Source: Nocardioides daphniae
GTDB lineage: Bacteria > Actinomycetota > Actinomycetes > Propionibacteriales > Nocardioidaceae
DNA length: 64,000 nucleotides
Assembly (NCBI RefSeq): GCF_004777465.1
Contig: NZ_CP038462.1
Span: 372,001-436,000 of the forward strand
Reading direction: 5' to 3'
This document shows positions 36,003 to 46,597 of the stretch, one piece after another; within the stretch, counting starts at the first letter, position 1, and every line of letters begins with the position of its first letter. A model generated the notes under the pieces. It did no database searches, was not told the origin of the DNA, and was given only the letters and a program-made list of their open reading frames with translations. A program made the position numbers and the translations under genes.

Positions 36003-36616
36003 GTGACCGACCGCCCCACCCCGATCGGGGAACGCCCCGTCCTGGCCGGCCTGCTCGCCCTCACCGGCGTCGCGGTCGTCGTCGGGCTGCTGGCCGGTCT
36101 CACGCTGCTGACCGGCACCAAGATCCTCGGGATCGGCGGCGGTGGCGGTGGCTCCGCCTCCGGCCAGGCGTCGGCGGGCGAGACCCTCTACCTGCCCGAC
36201 CCGGTGGAGACCTCCGGCCCCGACGGCCCGCTCATCACCCTCGACGTCGACCCCACCTCGGCGCCCACGGGCGACGAGGACGAGGCCGAGGAGAAGCTGT
36301 CGGAGGAGGAGCGCGAGAAGCAGCGCAAGAAGCGCGAGGCCGAGCGCGAGAAGATCACCCTCTCGGCCGGTCAGTCGTCGGTGTCGGCGATGCAGCGCAT
36401 CGACCTCACCGGCACCTACCCCGCCGGCAGCGGCGCGATCCTGCAGGTGCAGCGCTTCGAGAACGGCGCGTGGGCCAACTTCCCGGTCACCGTCTCGGTG
36501 AACAACGGCTCCTTCGGCACCTACGTGATGACGGGCCAGAGCGGCGAGACGCGCTCCGGGTGCTCGACACCGACTCGGGCAAGGCGTCCAACGTCGTCAC
36601 CGTGACGATCGGCTGA
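36003..36616 (+). CDS. Hypothetical membrane-anchored protein with Ig-like C-terminus (frameshifted near end)
   Basis: Restored length about 204 residues from the GTG at 36003. One membrane helix at about 17-45 (LAGLLALTGVAVVVGLLAGL), a Gly/Ser linker, a very charged segment of alternating Glu, Lys and Arg at about 95-120, and a beta-rich end (QSSVSAMQRIDLTGTYPAGS, FENGAWANFPVTVSVNNGSF). At about 36553 a T is missing in CGC(T)TCCGG; restored, the end reads RFRVLDTDSGKASNVVTVTI. Not a named family; the helix suggests an extracytoplasmic domain. Convergent with the MFS gene, with one base between the two stops. Confidence 0.65.
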
Positions 36617-36617
36617 C

Positions 36618-37820
36618 CTAGACGCCCGCGGCGCGCCGCCGCACGTCGACCTGGTGCGTCCACCAGCCGACCCACCCGGTGCCGAGCGTCATCACGACGC
36701 CGAGGATGACGGCGACGACGCCCAGCGGCGCGACCGCGGCGATGGCGCTCACCAGGAGCGGCCCTCCGCTGATCCCGACGTCGCCCATCAGGCGCCACCC
36801 GCCGAGGAACTGGGCCCGCCCCTCGACCGGCGCCACGTCGGCACCCAGGGTCATGTTGATGCCCGAGCTGAGCCCGTTGCCGGCCGCCATCAGCACCATG
36901 ACGGCGGTCATCGAGACGATGCCGCCCGCCAGCGGCAGCACGAGTAGGGAGAGCGCGCCGGCGACGATCACCGGCAGGGCGACGACCATCCGGCCGTAGG
37001 TGTCCATCAGCCACCCGCCCGGGTAGACGAAGGCGATGTCGACGAGCGCAGCCGCCGCGAAGACCAACGAGGTCTCGGTGGGGCTCATCCCGATGTGGTC
37101 GGCCCACAGCGGGAAGAGGCTGGTGCGGAAGGCGCGGCAGGCGCCGATCAGCAGGATCGCGGAGCCGAGCGTGAGCAGCGTACGCCGGTGGGCGACGAGC
37201 ACGCTGACGACCGACAGGTGACCGGTGCTCTGGGCGACCTCACGGCCGTCCTGCCCCAGGTCCGGCATGAGGCGGGCCATCAGCGCGCTGGAGGCCGACA
37301 TGGCCGCGCCCAGCACGAAGGCCGCCGGGAGGCCGAAGAGCGCCACCGCGCCCGCGCCGAGCAGGGGGCCGAGGAAGAGGCCGACCCGGTGGCTGCCGCC
37401 GAGGCCGGCCATGGCGCGGGCCATCATCTCCTTGGGCACCGCGTCGATCATGAAGCCCTGGCGGGCCAGCAGGAAGGCTGACCAGCTCAGCCCGCTGACG
37501 ATGATCGCCAGCGAGAGGCCCCACAGGGTGGGGGTCAGGGCGGCGGCCAGCATCGCGGCGCCGTCGACGAACCCGACGATCATCAGGGTGCGGCGCTCGC
37601 CGATCCGGGCGATCAGGGCGCCGGCAGGCAGCGAGCCCAGCAGCATGCCCAGGCCCAGCAGCGCCACCACGGTGGCCGCCGTCGGCACGTCCGCGCCGAG
37701 CGCGCGGGCGTGCAGCGCGATCATCGGCGCGATGGCGCCGTGGCCGATCGAGTTGACGATCGTGGGCCCGTAGGCGACCAGGGCGACGTCGCGGATGCGG
37801 AAGTCGGGGCTGGTCGTCAC
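36618..37820 (-). CDS. MFS transporter
   Basis: About 400 residues from the GTG at 37820 (VTTSPDFRIRDVALVAYGPT); an in-frame ATG 18 codons upstream adds Pro/Arg-rich residues. Twelve helices; PAGALIARIGERRTLMIVGF is motif A, and YPGGWLMDTYGRMVVALPVI is its second-half copy. Substrate unknown. Divergent from dnaK, with a 320-base gap holding an inverted repeat and the dnaK HspR operator. Confidence 0.8.
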   Translation of the reverse strand: MTTSPDFRIRDVALVAYGPTIVNSIGHGAIAPMIALHARALGADVPTAATVVALLGLGMLLGSLPAGALIARIGERRTLMIVGFVDGAAMLAAALTPTLWGLSLAIIVSGLSWSAFLLARQGFMIDAVPKEMMARAMAGLGGSHRVGLFLGPLLGAGAVALFGLPAAFVLGAAMSASSALMARLMPDLGQDGREVAQSTGHLSVVSVLVAHRRTLLTLGSAILLIGACRAFRTSLFPLWADHIGMSPTETSLVFAAAALVDIAFVYPGGWLMDTYGRMVVALPVIVAGALSLLVLPLAGGIVSMTAVMVLMAAGNGLSSGINMTLGADVAPVEGRAQFLGGWRLMGDVGISGGPLLVSAIAAVAPLGVVAVILGVVMTLGTGWVGWWTHQVDVRRRAAGV

Positions 37821-37870
37821 CCGGTCATTGTTCCTGCGGGGTGGGTGGCTGTCGGCGGGCGGGGGTCCCG

Positions 37871-37929
37871 CCACTGGTCACCTGGTGGCCGCGCACGGGC
37901 CGGTGACGGCCACCAAGTGACCACTGTGG
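37871..37929. promoter_or_regulatory. Imperfect inverted repeat with GTGACC half-sites
   Basis: Left arm 37871-37891 and right arm 37907-37929 pair over about 19 bases with a mismatch and a small bulge, with a 15-base loop. The arms contain GGTCAC and GTGACC, and a further GTGACC lies at 37951-37956. In the 320-base gap between the divergent MFS gene and dnaK, 50 bases upstream of the MFS start. It could be an operator for the MFS gene or a leader hairpin; the rest of the gap up to 38027 shows nothing clear. Confidence 0.4.
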
Positions 37930-38027
37930 GCCTGGAGAGCCAGCAGGGGCCCGTGACCACCGTCACCCGGAATCTCCTTCTGAAGCGGAACAACACCCTC
38001 CGTCCCTTCGTTGGAACCCATGAATGA

Positions 38028-38050
38028 AGTTGAGTCGACTGCACTCAACT
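38028..38050. promoter_or_regulatory. HspR operator (HAIR-type) upstream of dnaK
   Basis: AGTTGAGT-N7-ACTCAACT, a perfect 8-bp inverted repeat with 7-base spacer. It fits the HspR-associated inverted repeat CTTGAGT-N7-ACTCAAG except for the outermost pair (G..C in place of C..G). It lies 91 bases upstream of the dnaK ATG; an identical pair of arms precedes clpB. Confidence 0.85.
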
Positions 38051-38140
38051 AGTTTGCTTCTCGACGTGCGACCGACGCAGAATGGGGAGCACCAAGGCTT
38101 ACCCGGCGCCCTGCCGGGTCGTTACAACGGAGGTAAAGCA

Positions 38141-39984
<1,844 letters not shown>

Positions 39985-39988
<4 letters not shown>

Positions 39989-40599
39989 CTGACCCCCACG
40001 AGTCCGACGTGAGCCAGGACGTTCCCGGCGCCGACCCCGCCGCTCCGGCGGCGGGGTCGGACCAGGACGCCCCGGCCGGTGCGCCGGAGGTCGACGGCTT
40101 CGAGGTCGACGGCCTCGAGGCTGCCGACGTGGAGGCCGACGAGGAGGTCCTTCCCGCCGACCCGGCTGCCGCCGTGCAGGCCGAGCTCGACGAGCGGACG
40201 GGCGACCTGAAGCGGCTCCAGGCCGAGTTCCTCAACTACAAGCGCCGGGTCGACCGTGACCGGGAGCTGATCGCCGAGAACGCGACGTACAAGGCGCTGA
40301 CCCCGGTGATCGAGGTCCTCGACACGGTGGCCCGGGCCCGCGAGGCCGGCGAGGTCGAGGGCGGCTTCAAGGCCGTCGTCGACCAGCTCGAGCAGGCGGT
40401 CGTCAAGGCGGGCCTGGTCCGCTTCGCCGACCCGGGTGACCCGTTCGACCCGACGCTGCACGAGGCGCTCAGCAACATGGGCCCCGACCCCGAGGTCAGC
40501 GTCACCACGGTCAAGCACGTGGCTCGTGCCGGCTACCGGATCGGCGACCGCGTCGTGCGGGCCGCGCAGGTCCTGGTGGTCGAGCCGGCCGACGGCTGA
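39985..40599 (+). CDS. grpE: Nucleotide exchange factor GrpE
   Basis: 204 residues, GTG start overlapping the dnaK stop (GTGA). The first 50 residues are acidic and disordered; a coiled coil follows ([20 protein letters not shown]), then the beta domain with [20 protein letters not shown] and the C-terminal GrpE signature [20 protein letters not shown]. Releases ADP from DnaK. Separated from dnaJ by 130 bases carrying a very stable hairpin. Confidence 0.95.
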
Positions 40600-40630
40600 C
40601 CCAGCACCACCCAGCAGCACCGTTCCACCC

Positions 40631-40689
40631 GCAACTGCGGAGTTGATGCGCCCCGCCCCGGCGTGTCGGCGCATCAACTCCGCAGTCGC
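40631..40689. repeat. Stable intergenic hairpin between grpE and dnaJ (dispersed palindrome, copy A)
   Basis: Left arm 40631-40652 and right arm 40668-40689 pair over 22 bases with one mismatch and a 15-base loop. Core of the arm: AACTGCGGAGTTGATG. A related hairpin with core AACTGTCGGGTTGATG occurs at 55641-55707. Here it could lower read-through into dnaJ-hspR or protect the dnaK-grpE message. Confidence 0.7.
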
Positions 40690-40729
40690 AGCAGCAGCAC
40701 CCACAGACCTCAGGAAGGAGGGCGAGCAG

Positions 40730-41893
40730 ATGGCAGCCACCGACGGCATGCGCGCCGACTGGGCGCAGAAGGACTTCTACGCGGTCCTGGGAGTCAGCAA
40801 GACCGCTGACGCCGCAGAGATCAAGAAGGCCTACCGCCAGCTCGCCCGCGAGAACCACCCCGACTCCAACCCCGGCGACGAGGCCAAGGCCGAGAAGTTC
40901 AAGGCCGTCGCCGAGGCGTACGACGTCGTCGGCGATCCCGAGAAGCGCAAGAAGTACGACGAGATGCGCTCCCTCTACGCCTCCGGCGGCTTCGGCGGTG
41001 GCTTCGGCGCAGGGCACCAGGGCGGTTTCGACCTCAACGACCTCTTCGGCGACCGCGCCGGCCGCGGCGGTTCGGGTGGCTTCGGGGACGTCTTCTCCGA
41101 CCTCTTCGGCGGCGCCCGCCAGCGCACCACCCAGCGCCCGCGTAAGGGCCAGGACGTGGAGACCAGCGCCACCATCAGCTTCACCGACGCCATCGACGGC
41201 GTCACCATCTCGCTGCGGCTGACCTCCGACGCTGCCTGCGGCACCTGCCGCGGCACCGGCGGCAAGCCCGGCACCAAGCCGCACGTCTGCAACGTCTGCG
41301 ACGGCGCGGGCACGATCAACACCTCGGCCGGGGCGTTCTCGATGAACGAGCCCTGCCCGGCGTGCGGCGGCCGTCAGCTGCTGTACGACGAGCCGTGCCC
41401 CACCTGTGGCGGCACCGGCCGTGGCTCCTCAGCGCGCACCATCCAGGCCCGCATCCCGGCCGGCGTCAAGGACGGCCAGAAGATCCGGCTCAAGGGCAAG
41501 GGCGGCTCCGGCGAGAACGGTGGCCCCGCGGGCGACCTCTTCGTCACCGTCAAGGTCGGCAAGCACCGGATCTTCGGTCGCTCCGGCGACAACCTGACCC
41601 TCGACGTGCCCGTCTCCTTCGACGAGGCCGCGCTCGGTGCCGAGGTCAAGGTGCCGACCCTGGGCGGCTCGCCGGTCACCCTGAAGATCCCCGCGGGCAC
41701 GCCCACCGGGCGCACCTTCCGGGTCCGCGGCAAGGGCGTCACCCGCCGTGACGGCACCAAGGGCGACCTGCTCGCCACCGTCGTGGTCCAGGTGCCCACG
41801 ACGCTCGATCCGGCTGCGCGCGCGGCCGTTGAGGCCTACCGTGATGCCACGGCCGGCCGTGGCCTGAGGACGAACCTGTTCGAGGAGGAGTGA
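40730..41893 (+). CDS. dnaJ: Chaperone DnaJ (Hsp40)
   Basis: 387 residues. ATG at 40730 after AGGAAGGAGGG. J domain at 12-78 (DFYAVLGVSKTADAAEIKKA, with HPD in ENHPDSNPGD), Gly/Phe-rich region to about 125, then the zinc domain with four Cys pairs (CGTCRGTG, CNVCDGAG, CPACGGRQ, CPTCGGTG) and the C-terminal substrate domain. The third zinc motif has GGRQ in place of GxG, which is common. The longer open frame upstream is only read-through across the intergenic hairpin. Confidence 0.95.
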   Translation: MAATDGMRADWAQKDFYAVLGVSKTADAAEIKKAYRQLARENHPDSNPGDEAKAEKFKAVAEAYDVVGDPEKRKKYDEMRSLYASGGFGGGFGAGHQGGFDLNDLFGDRAGRGGSGGFGDVFSDLFGGARQRTTQRPRKGQDVETSATISFTDAIDGVTISLRLTSDAACGTCRGTGGKPGTKPHVCNVCDGAGTINTSAGAFSMNEPCPACGGRQLLYDEPCPTCGGTGRGSSARTIQARIPAGVKDGQKIRLKGKGGSGENGGPAGDLFVTVKVGKHRIFGRSGDNLTLDVPVSFDEAALGAEVKVPTLGGSPVTLKIPAGTPTGRTFRVRGKGVTRRDGTKGDLLATVVVQVPTTLDPAARAAVEAYRDATAGRGLRTNLFEEE

Positions 41894-42324
41894 TGAGCGG
41901 CTTCGGAGTGCCCTCGCCCGACGCGGCGGTCTACGTCATCTCCGTCGCCGCCGAGCTGACCGGTCTCCACCCGCAGACGCTGCGGACGTACGAGCGGATG
42001 GGCCTGATCACCCCCGGCCGCACCGGCGGCGGTGGGCGTCGCTACTCCCACCGCGACATCGAGCTGCTCCGCGAGATCGCCGAGCTGACCGGCGCCGGCA
42101 TCGGCCTCGAGGGTGTACGCCGCATCCTCGAGCTCGACGCCCGGGCCACCGCACTGGCCGAGGTCAACGCCGACCTGATGGCCGAGCTCCGCGCCACCCG
42201 CGAGGCGCTGCGCGAGGCCCAGGCCGCGCTGGCCGCCCGCTCGAGCATGCCCGGCAGCCGGGTTCCGGCGCTGCGGCAGAGCAGCAACGAGTCGTCGCTG
42301 GTGGTCTGGCGCCGCCAGCGCTGA
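41893..42324 (+). CDS. hspR: Heat-shock repressor HspR (MerR family)
   Basis: 143 residues; ATG overlaps the dnaJ stop (TGATG). MerR-type winged helix at 12-80: VYVISVAAELTGLHPQTLRT, YERMGLITPGRTGGGGRRYS, LLREIAELTGAGIGLEGVRR. A coiled coil follows (RATREALREAQAALAAR). Known HspR proteins bind the HAIR repeats with DnaK as co-repressor; matching repeats precede dnaK (38028) and clpB (48263). Confidence 0.93.
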   Translation: MSGFGVPSPDAAVYVISVAAELTGLHPQTLRTYERMGLITPGRTGGGGRRYSHRDIELLREIAELTGAGIGLEGVRRILELDARATALAEVNADLMAELRATREALREAQAALAARSSMPGSRVPALRQSSNESSLVVWRRQR

Positions 42325-42334
42325 CGTCGCTGAC

Positions 42335-42357
42335 GGGCCGGCCTGGCTGGCCGGCCG
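42335..42357 (+). terminator. Hairpin terminator after hspR
   Basis: GGCCGGCC at 42336-42343 pairs with GGCCGGCC at 42349-42356 across a TGGCT loop, 11 bases past the hspR stop and between convergent genes. Compact and GC-only, without a T run. Confidence 0.6.
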
Positions 42358-42359
42358 AC

Positions 42360-43109
42360 TCAGGCCTGCCGCATCCCACCGCGCTGCACGTGCGTCAGGT
42401 GGAGCGCCCCGTCGAGGAGCGCCCCGCGGCCGTCGGCCCCGCGCAGGTCGGCCCCCAGCAGGTCGGCATCGGTGAGGTCGACCTCTCGCAGGTCGGCACC
42501 GATCAGCAGGGCGCCGCGCAGCGAGGCGCCGCGCAGGTCCCGGCCGCGCAGGTCGGCCCCGGCCAGGTCGGCGCGCGCCAGGTCGTCACGCTCGGCCCAC
42601 CGCTCGGCGGCGGCCCGGCAGACGGCGTCGAAGAGCGGGCGTACGCGGTCGCGCAGCTCGTCCAGGTCGACCGCGAGCAGGTCGTCGACCTCGAGGTGCG
42701 TCAGCGCCACCACCTCCTCGACCAGCGGGTCGATCGCGGCGGCGTACGCGTGCCCCGCCCAGTGCCGCCGGTCGCCGTCGAGCAGCGCCACCACCTCGTG
42801 GAGCTGCTTCACCACCGACAGCACCGCGGCCATCTCGCCGAGGTTGGTGCCGTTGCGCCACCCCTTCCCGCCGTAGGTCACCTGCGTGACGTGCTGGCCG
42901 GCCCCGAAGCAGTCGAAGCGGACGCAGCCGGGCCAGCCCCGGGGGACGAGCTGGTCGTGGATGCCGCACCGGTCGTCGTCCGTCAGGTGGTGGCAGGGGA
43001 CCCCGCCCGGCTTGTCCGCGCCGAAGCCGTCCGACCGCGAGTAGGGGAGCAGGACGCAGCACAGCCCGGAGCACTGCGAGCAGTCGGCCTGGAGGACGGG
43101 CAGGTGCAT
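42360..43109 (-). CDS. Cys-rich YkgJ-like domain fused to pentapeptide repeats
   Basis: 249 residues. The first 75 residues have a cysteine pattern: QADCSQCSGLCCVLLPY, VPCHHLTDDDRCGIHDQL and PGCVRFDCFGAGQ, like the Zn/Fe-binding YkgJ-type cluster. The middle is helical. Residues about 180-240 are pentapeptide repeats of A(D/N)LxG type (LARADLAGADLRGRDLRG, LREVDLTDADLLGADLRGAD), forming a short right-handed beta helix. Convergent with hspR. Function unknown; the cysteine cluster suggests metal binding. Confidence 0.75.
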   Translation of the reverse strand: MHLPVLQADCSQCSGLCCVLLPYSRSDGFGADKPGGVPCHHLTDDDRCGIHDQLVPRGWPGCVRFDCFGAGQHVTQVTYGGKGWRNGTNLGEMAAVLSVVKQLHEVVALLDGDRRHWAGHAYAAAIDPLVEEVVALTHLEVDDLLAVDLDELRDRVRPLFDAVCRAAAERWAERDDLARADLAGADLRGRDLRGASLRGALLIGADLREVDLTDADLLGADLRGADGRGALLDGALHLTHVQRGGMRQA

Positions 43110-43158
43110 GCGGCCATCCTCGCAGTCGCGGCGCGCGGCAGGCTCGGGCTGTGGAGGC

Positions 43159-43698
43159 TCAGGCGTCGAGGGACTTGACCGTCCCGTAGTCCTTCAGCAG
43201 CGGGTAGGGACGCACCGGGCGGACGGCGCCGCCCTCGGCCACCTGGATCAGGTGGTCGGCGATCGTGCGGGCGGAGACGCCCTTCACGATGTAGGCCCAC
43301 GCACCCTCCTGGAGGGCGGCCTCGGTCATGTAGGTGGCGCTGATCGCGGAGCAGACGACCACCTTGGTGGTCGGGCAGTCCTCGTAGATCAGCGGCAGGA
43401 TCTCCAGCCCACCGATCTCGGGCATGTGGAGGTCGAGCACGACGATGTCGGGCTGCAGCGCCTTGACCATCTCGATGGCGGTCTCGGCGTCGCCGGCGTC
43501 ACCGGCGATCCGGAAGCCGGCCGACTCGAGGGCGACCCGCAGGACGAAGCGGACCTCCTCGTCGTCGTCGACCACGACGACCGACACCTGGTGGCCGCGA
43601 AGGTCGCGCACCATCGCGGGCTTCGGCTCGGGCGCGACCGGCGCCTCGACCGGCGTCGGCTCGGGCGTCGACTTCTTCGTGCTGCGGAACAGCTTCAC
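43159..43698 (-). CDS. Stand-alone response-regulator receiver protein
   Basis: 179 residues. A Pro/Glu-rich N-terminal tail of 35 residues precedes a full receiver domain (about 37-155): VVVVDDDEEVRFVLRVALES (acidic pair), DIVVLDLHMPEIGGLEILP (phospho-acceptor Asp), VVVCSAISA (Ser switch position) and AYIVKGVSARTIADHLIQ (conserved Lys). No DNA-binding domain follows, so it acts by protein contact or in a phosphorelay. No histidine kinase is nearby. Stands alone, 110 bases upstream in the genome from the copper/cytochrome genes on the same strand. Confidence 0.85.
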   Translation of the reverse strand: MKLFRSTKKSTPEPTPVEAPVAPEPKPAMVRDLRGHQVSVVVVDDDEEVRFVLRVALESAGFRIAGDAGDAETAIEMVKALQPDIVVLDLHMPEIGGLEILPLIYEDCPTTKVVVCSAISATYMTEAALQEGAWAYIVKGVSARTIADHLIQVAEGGAVRPVRPYPLLKDYGTVKSLDA

Positions 43699-43798
43699 CT
43701 GGGTCCTCCTCTCCCTCGGAGAACGGCCATCTTTTCACGTGGAAACGCTCCGCGTGGCAGGAATCGGACGGTACTACCCGTTCTTGGGGAGATCGCGT

Positions 43799-45832
43799 CT
43801 AGACGTCCTCGCGGTGACGCGTCGAGGGGTCCCGTTCGCCGCGTACGGCACGGTTGTCGGCGATGCGCTGGAGCATCGCGTTGTAGGCCTGCAGCTCGGC
43901 GTCGTCGTCGCGGTCGGCCCGCCGGTCGGCCTGCTTCGCGCGCCGCGTGTCGTCGCGGAACCACTGCGCCAGCAGCACGATCGCGACCAGCAGCAGCGGC
44001 ACCTCGCCCATCGCCCAGGTGAGCCCGCCGCCGAAGGACTGGTCGGCCAGCAGGTCGGTCGCGTAGGGCCGGTCGATCGTCGAGTAGTAGTCGGCGCCGA
44101 TCAGCTGCGTCGTGCTCATCACGGAGATCGCGAAGAAGGCGTGGAAGGGCGCCACGGCGATCAGCAGCCCGAGCCGACCCAGGTGCGGCAGGCGACGCGG
44201 CAGCGGCGAGGAACCGATCAGCACCTCGTAGTAGAGGAAGCCGGCGAGCAGGAAGTGCAGCTCCATCAGGGTGTGGCCCAGGTGGACCGACATCAGCCAG
44301 TCGTAGATGCCGGTGAAGTAGATGGCGTAGAGGCTGCCCACGAACATCACGGTCGCGAAGGCGGGGTTGGTCACCACGCGCGACCACCGCGAGTTGAGGA
44401 AGGCGACCAGCAGCTGGCGTGGTCCGTCGCCGCCGGGGGAGTCCGGCCCCGGCAGTGCGCGCAGCGCCAGCGTGATCGGCGATCCCAGCACCAGCAGCAC
44501 CGGCGCCAGCATCGACAGCACCATGTGGCTGCTCATGTGCACGCTGAACATCACGTGCGACCAGACGCCCAGGCCGCCCATCGTGGCGAAGGCGACGGCG
44601 ACCAGGCCGACGTACCACGCCAGGGTGCGTGCCCACGGCCAACTGTCGCCGCGGCGGCGGAGCGTACGCAGCCCCAGCAGGTAGCCGACCGCCCCGAGGC
44701 CGACGACGGCCAGGCCGAGGCCGGAGAGCTGCCAGGTGGTGAGCATCCCGACGAAGGAGGGCTCGGGCGGCATCGGTCCGCCGAGCAGGCGCTCGGCCTT
44801 CGAGGAGTAGGGGGTGCCGACCGGCGGCGGGGTGCGCGACAGTGCCACGCCCAGGCCGACGGCCGCCGACATCGCGGCCAGCTCGATCCCGGTCAGCGCC
44901 GTGAAGCCGCGCCACGACGGGGCCGTGCCGGTGACGGCGCGCCGCAAACGCACGGCGACGACGCCGAGCAGCGCCAGCACCACGACCTTGGCCAGCGCCG
45001 CGCGACCGTAGCCGCTGGTGACGAAGCCGGCCAGGCCGTCGAGGCGGACGTACGCACTGATCAGCCCCGAGGCCGCGACCAGGCCGAAGCACCACGCCGC
45101 GAGTGCGGAGAAGCGCCGGGCGGCGCGGACGCGCAGCTCGTCGTCGGCGCGCAGGTGCCACCAGAGCGCCAGGACGCCGGCGCTCCACACGACCGCGGCG
45201 AGCACGTGGAAGCCGATCGCCACCACGGCGGTGGAGTGGCTGCCCGACGAGGCGGAGTGGCCGGTCAGCAGGGTCGGGACCAGCGCGGCGAGCGCGAGCA
45301 GGAGGGCCAGCGCCGCGCGCCAGGCGGTGGTGACCAGCAGGGAGCCCACGGCGAGCGCCGCGAGCAGCCCGAGCTGCCACGCCAGCGAGACGCCCTGGGA
45401 GAAGTCGGTGAGCAGGGTGCTGACGTCGCCGGGGCCGACGCGGCCGACCGGGACGGCGAAGATGTCGGAGGCGGTCAGCCAGATCTCGGCCAGCGTGAGC
45501 AGCAGCCACGTCGTGGCCGACCAGCGCGCGGTGCCCACGGCCGTACGCTGCAGCCCGCCGAGCCCGTCACGCAGCTTGACCGCGGTGAGCAGTGGGACGA
45601 CCAGGCCCGCGACCGTGACCACGGCGGCGGCGTCACCCAGGAACAAGACGACCGGCAGCGCCCAGGCGGTGAGGGCGCCGGCGTACGGCAGCCCGGGCAG
45701 CGGCGACTCGACCCCGCCGGCCAGGGCCAGGACGAGCGCCATGACGCCGAGGCCGAGCAGTGCGACGAGTGCGCCCGGGCCGACCGGGCCGAGCATGCCG
45801 GGGGTGGTGCTGCGGGGAGCGGGAGTGCTCAT
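43799..45832 (-). CDS. CopD-CtaG fusion: copper-resistance D domain and cytochrome c oxidase assembly factor
   Basis: 677 residues, about 15 membrane helices. The N-terminal half (to about residue 330) holds CopD helices (AVVWSAGVLALWWHLRADDE, GLISAYVRLDGLAGFVTSGY). The C-terminal half is CtaG_caa3: FSVHMSSHMVLSMLAPVLLV, YFTGIYDWLMSVHLGHTLME and LAGFLYYEVLIGSSPLPRRL carry the conserved His residues. Proposed to import or hand copper to cytochrome c oxidase. Its ATG overlaps the copC stop (ATGA), so both are one operon. The C-terminal 50 residues are charged. Confidence 0.85.
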   Translation of the reverse strand: MSTPAPRSTTPGMLGPVGPGALVALLGLGVMALVLALAGGVESPLPGLPYAGALTAWALPVVLFLGDAAAVVTVAGLVVPLLTAVKLRDGLGGLQRTAVGTARWSATTWLLLTLAEIWLTASDIFAVPVGRVGPGDVSTLLTDFSQGVSLAWQLGLLAALAVGSLLVTTAWRAALALLLALAALVPTLLTGHSASSGSHSTAVVAIGFHVLAAVVWSAGVLALWWHLRADDELRVRAARRFSALAAWCFGLVAASGLISAYVRLDGLAGFVTSGYGRAALAKVVVLALLGVVAVRLRRAVTGTAPSWRGFTALTGIELAAMSAAVGLGVALSRTPPPVGTPYSSKAERLLGGPMPPEPSFVGMLTTWQLSGLGLAVVGLGAVGYLLGLRTLRRRGDSWPWARTLAWYVGLVAVAFATMGGLGVWSHVMFSVHMSSHMVLSMLAPVLLVLGSPITLALRALPGPDSPGGDGPRQLLVAFLNSRWSRVVTNPAFATVMFVGSLYAIYFTGIYDWLMSVHLGHTLMELHFLLAGFLYYEVLIGSSPLPRRLPHLGRLGLLIAVAPFHAFFAISVMSTTQLIGADYYSTIDRPYATDLLADQSFGGGLTWAMGEVPLLLVAIVLLAQWFRDDTRRAKQADRRADRDDDAELQAYNAMLQRIADNRAVRGERDPSTRHREDV

Positions 45833-46443
45833 CGATCCCTGCGCTGACGCTTCATCGCCCGCGCCCCCAGCGCCCCGCCGGCCAGGAGGAGCACGAGCAC
45901 CAGCAGCACGCCGCCGGCCACCAGCCAGGAGACGGACCAGGTGCCGTCGGTGCCGTCGGTGCCGTCCGTGCCCTCGTCAGCCGCGTCGGCCGCGTCGGCG
46001 CTCGGGTCGGCCGACGGCGTCGCGTTGGGCACGCCCACCTCGGAGCCCTCGCCCTCGAGGGTGAAGCGCACCTGACCGGTGATGGGGTGCCCGTCGGAGG
46101 AGATCACCCGGTAGGCGATCGTGTGCTCGCCGGCGGCCCGGCCGCGCTCGACCGGCTGGCGCACCTCGTCACCCTCGACGGTCGCCTCGCCGCTCTGGAG
46201 CCCGGCGCCGTCGGGGCCGGTGACGACCACGGTGGCAGGCGTACGCACCTCCTCGCTGAAGGTGAGCACGACCTCGGTGGGCAGCTCGGTGAGCGAGGTG
46301 CCGTCCTCGGGGCTCGACCCGGTCAGCCCGGCGTGGGCCAGGGCCGGTGCGGCACCGAGCAGCACGGTCGCCGCGGCGGCGACGACGGCGACGACGGTGG
46401 CGCCGACACGGGGGCGCGCGGAGGGACGGCGGGTGCGGGTCAT
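45829..46443 (-). CDS. copC: CopC-domain copper-binding secreted protein
   Basis: 204 residues from the ATG at 46443; the open frame continues upstream without a start of merit. Signal peptide at about 10-36 (TVVAVVAAAATVLLGAAPAL, cleaved before AHAG). The mature protein begins with the copper-ligand His (AHAGLTGSSPEDGTSLTELP) and carries CopC beta motifs (VVLTFSEEVRTPATVVVTG, AYRVISSDGHPITGQVRFTL, second His). An acidic Asp/Ala linker and a C-terminal membrane anchor (WLVAGGVLLVLVLLLAGGAL) follow. Feeds the downstream CopD-CtaG protein. Confidence 0.88.
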   Translation of the reverse strand: MTRTRRPSARPRVGATVVAVVAAAATVLLGAAPALAHAGLTGSSPEDGTSLTELPTEVVLTFSEEVRTPATVVVTGPDGAGLQSGEATVEGDEVRQPVERGRAAGEHTIAYRVISSDGHPITGQVRFTLEGEGSEVGVPNATPSADPSADAADAADEGTDGTDGTDGTWSVSWLVAGGVLLVLVLLLAGGALGARAMKRQRRDR

Positions 46444-46520
46444 CGGGTCTCCCGGTGGTGGGGCTGGGCCTTCGGCCCATGCTACGGAGGCCGGGGCACC
46501 GCCCACGCCCTGCACGAGCG

Positions 46521-46563
46521 ACCGCCCGCCGCGTTGTGGCCGCAGCCACACGCGACGGGCGGT
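46521..46563 (-). terminator. Hairpin terminator after the secreted jelly-roll gene
   Basis: ACCGCCCGCCGCGTTGTGGC (46521-46540) pairs with GCCACACGCGACGGGCGGT (46545-46563) with one or two mismatches and a four-base loop. Just downstream, on the minus strand, of the gene ending at 46598, and before copC. Confidence 0.65.
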
Positions 46564-46597
46564 CCCGTGCTGTCAGGAGGGGTCAGGTGCTAGGGGC

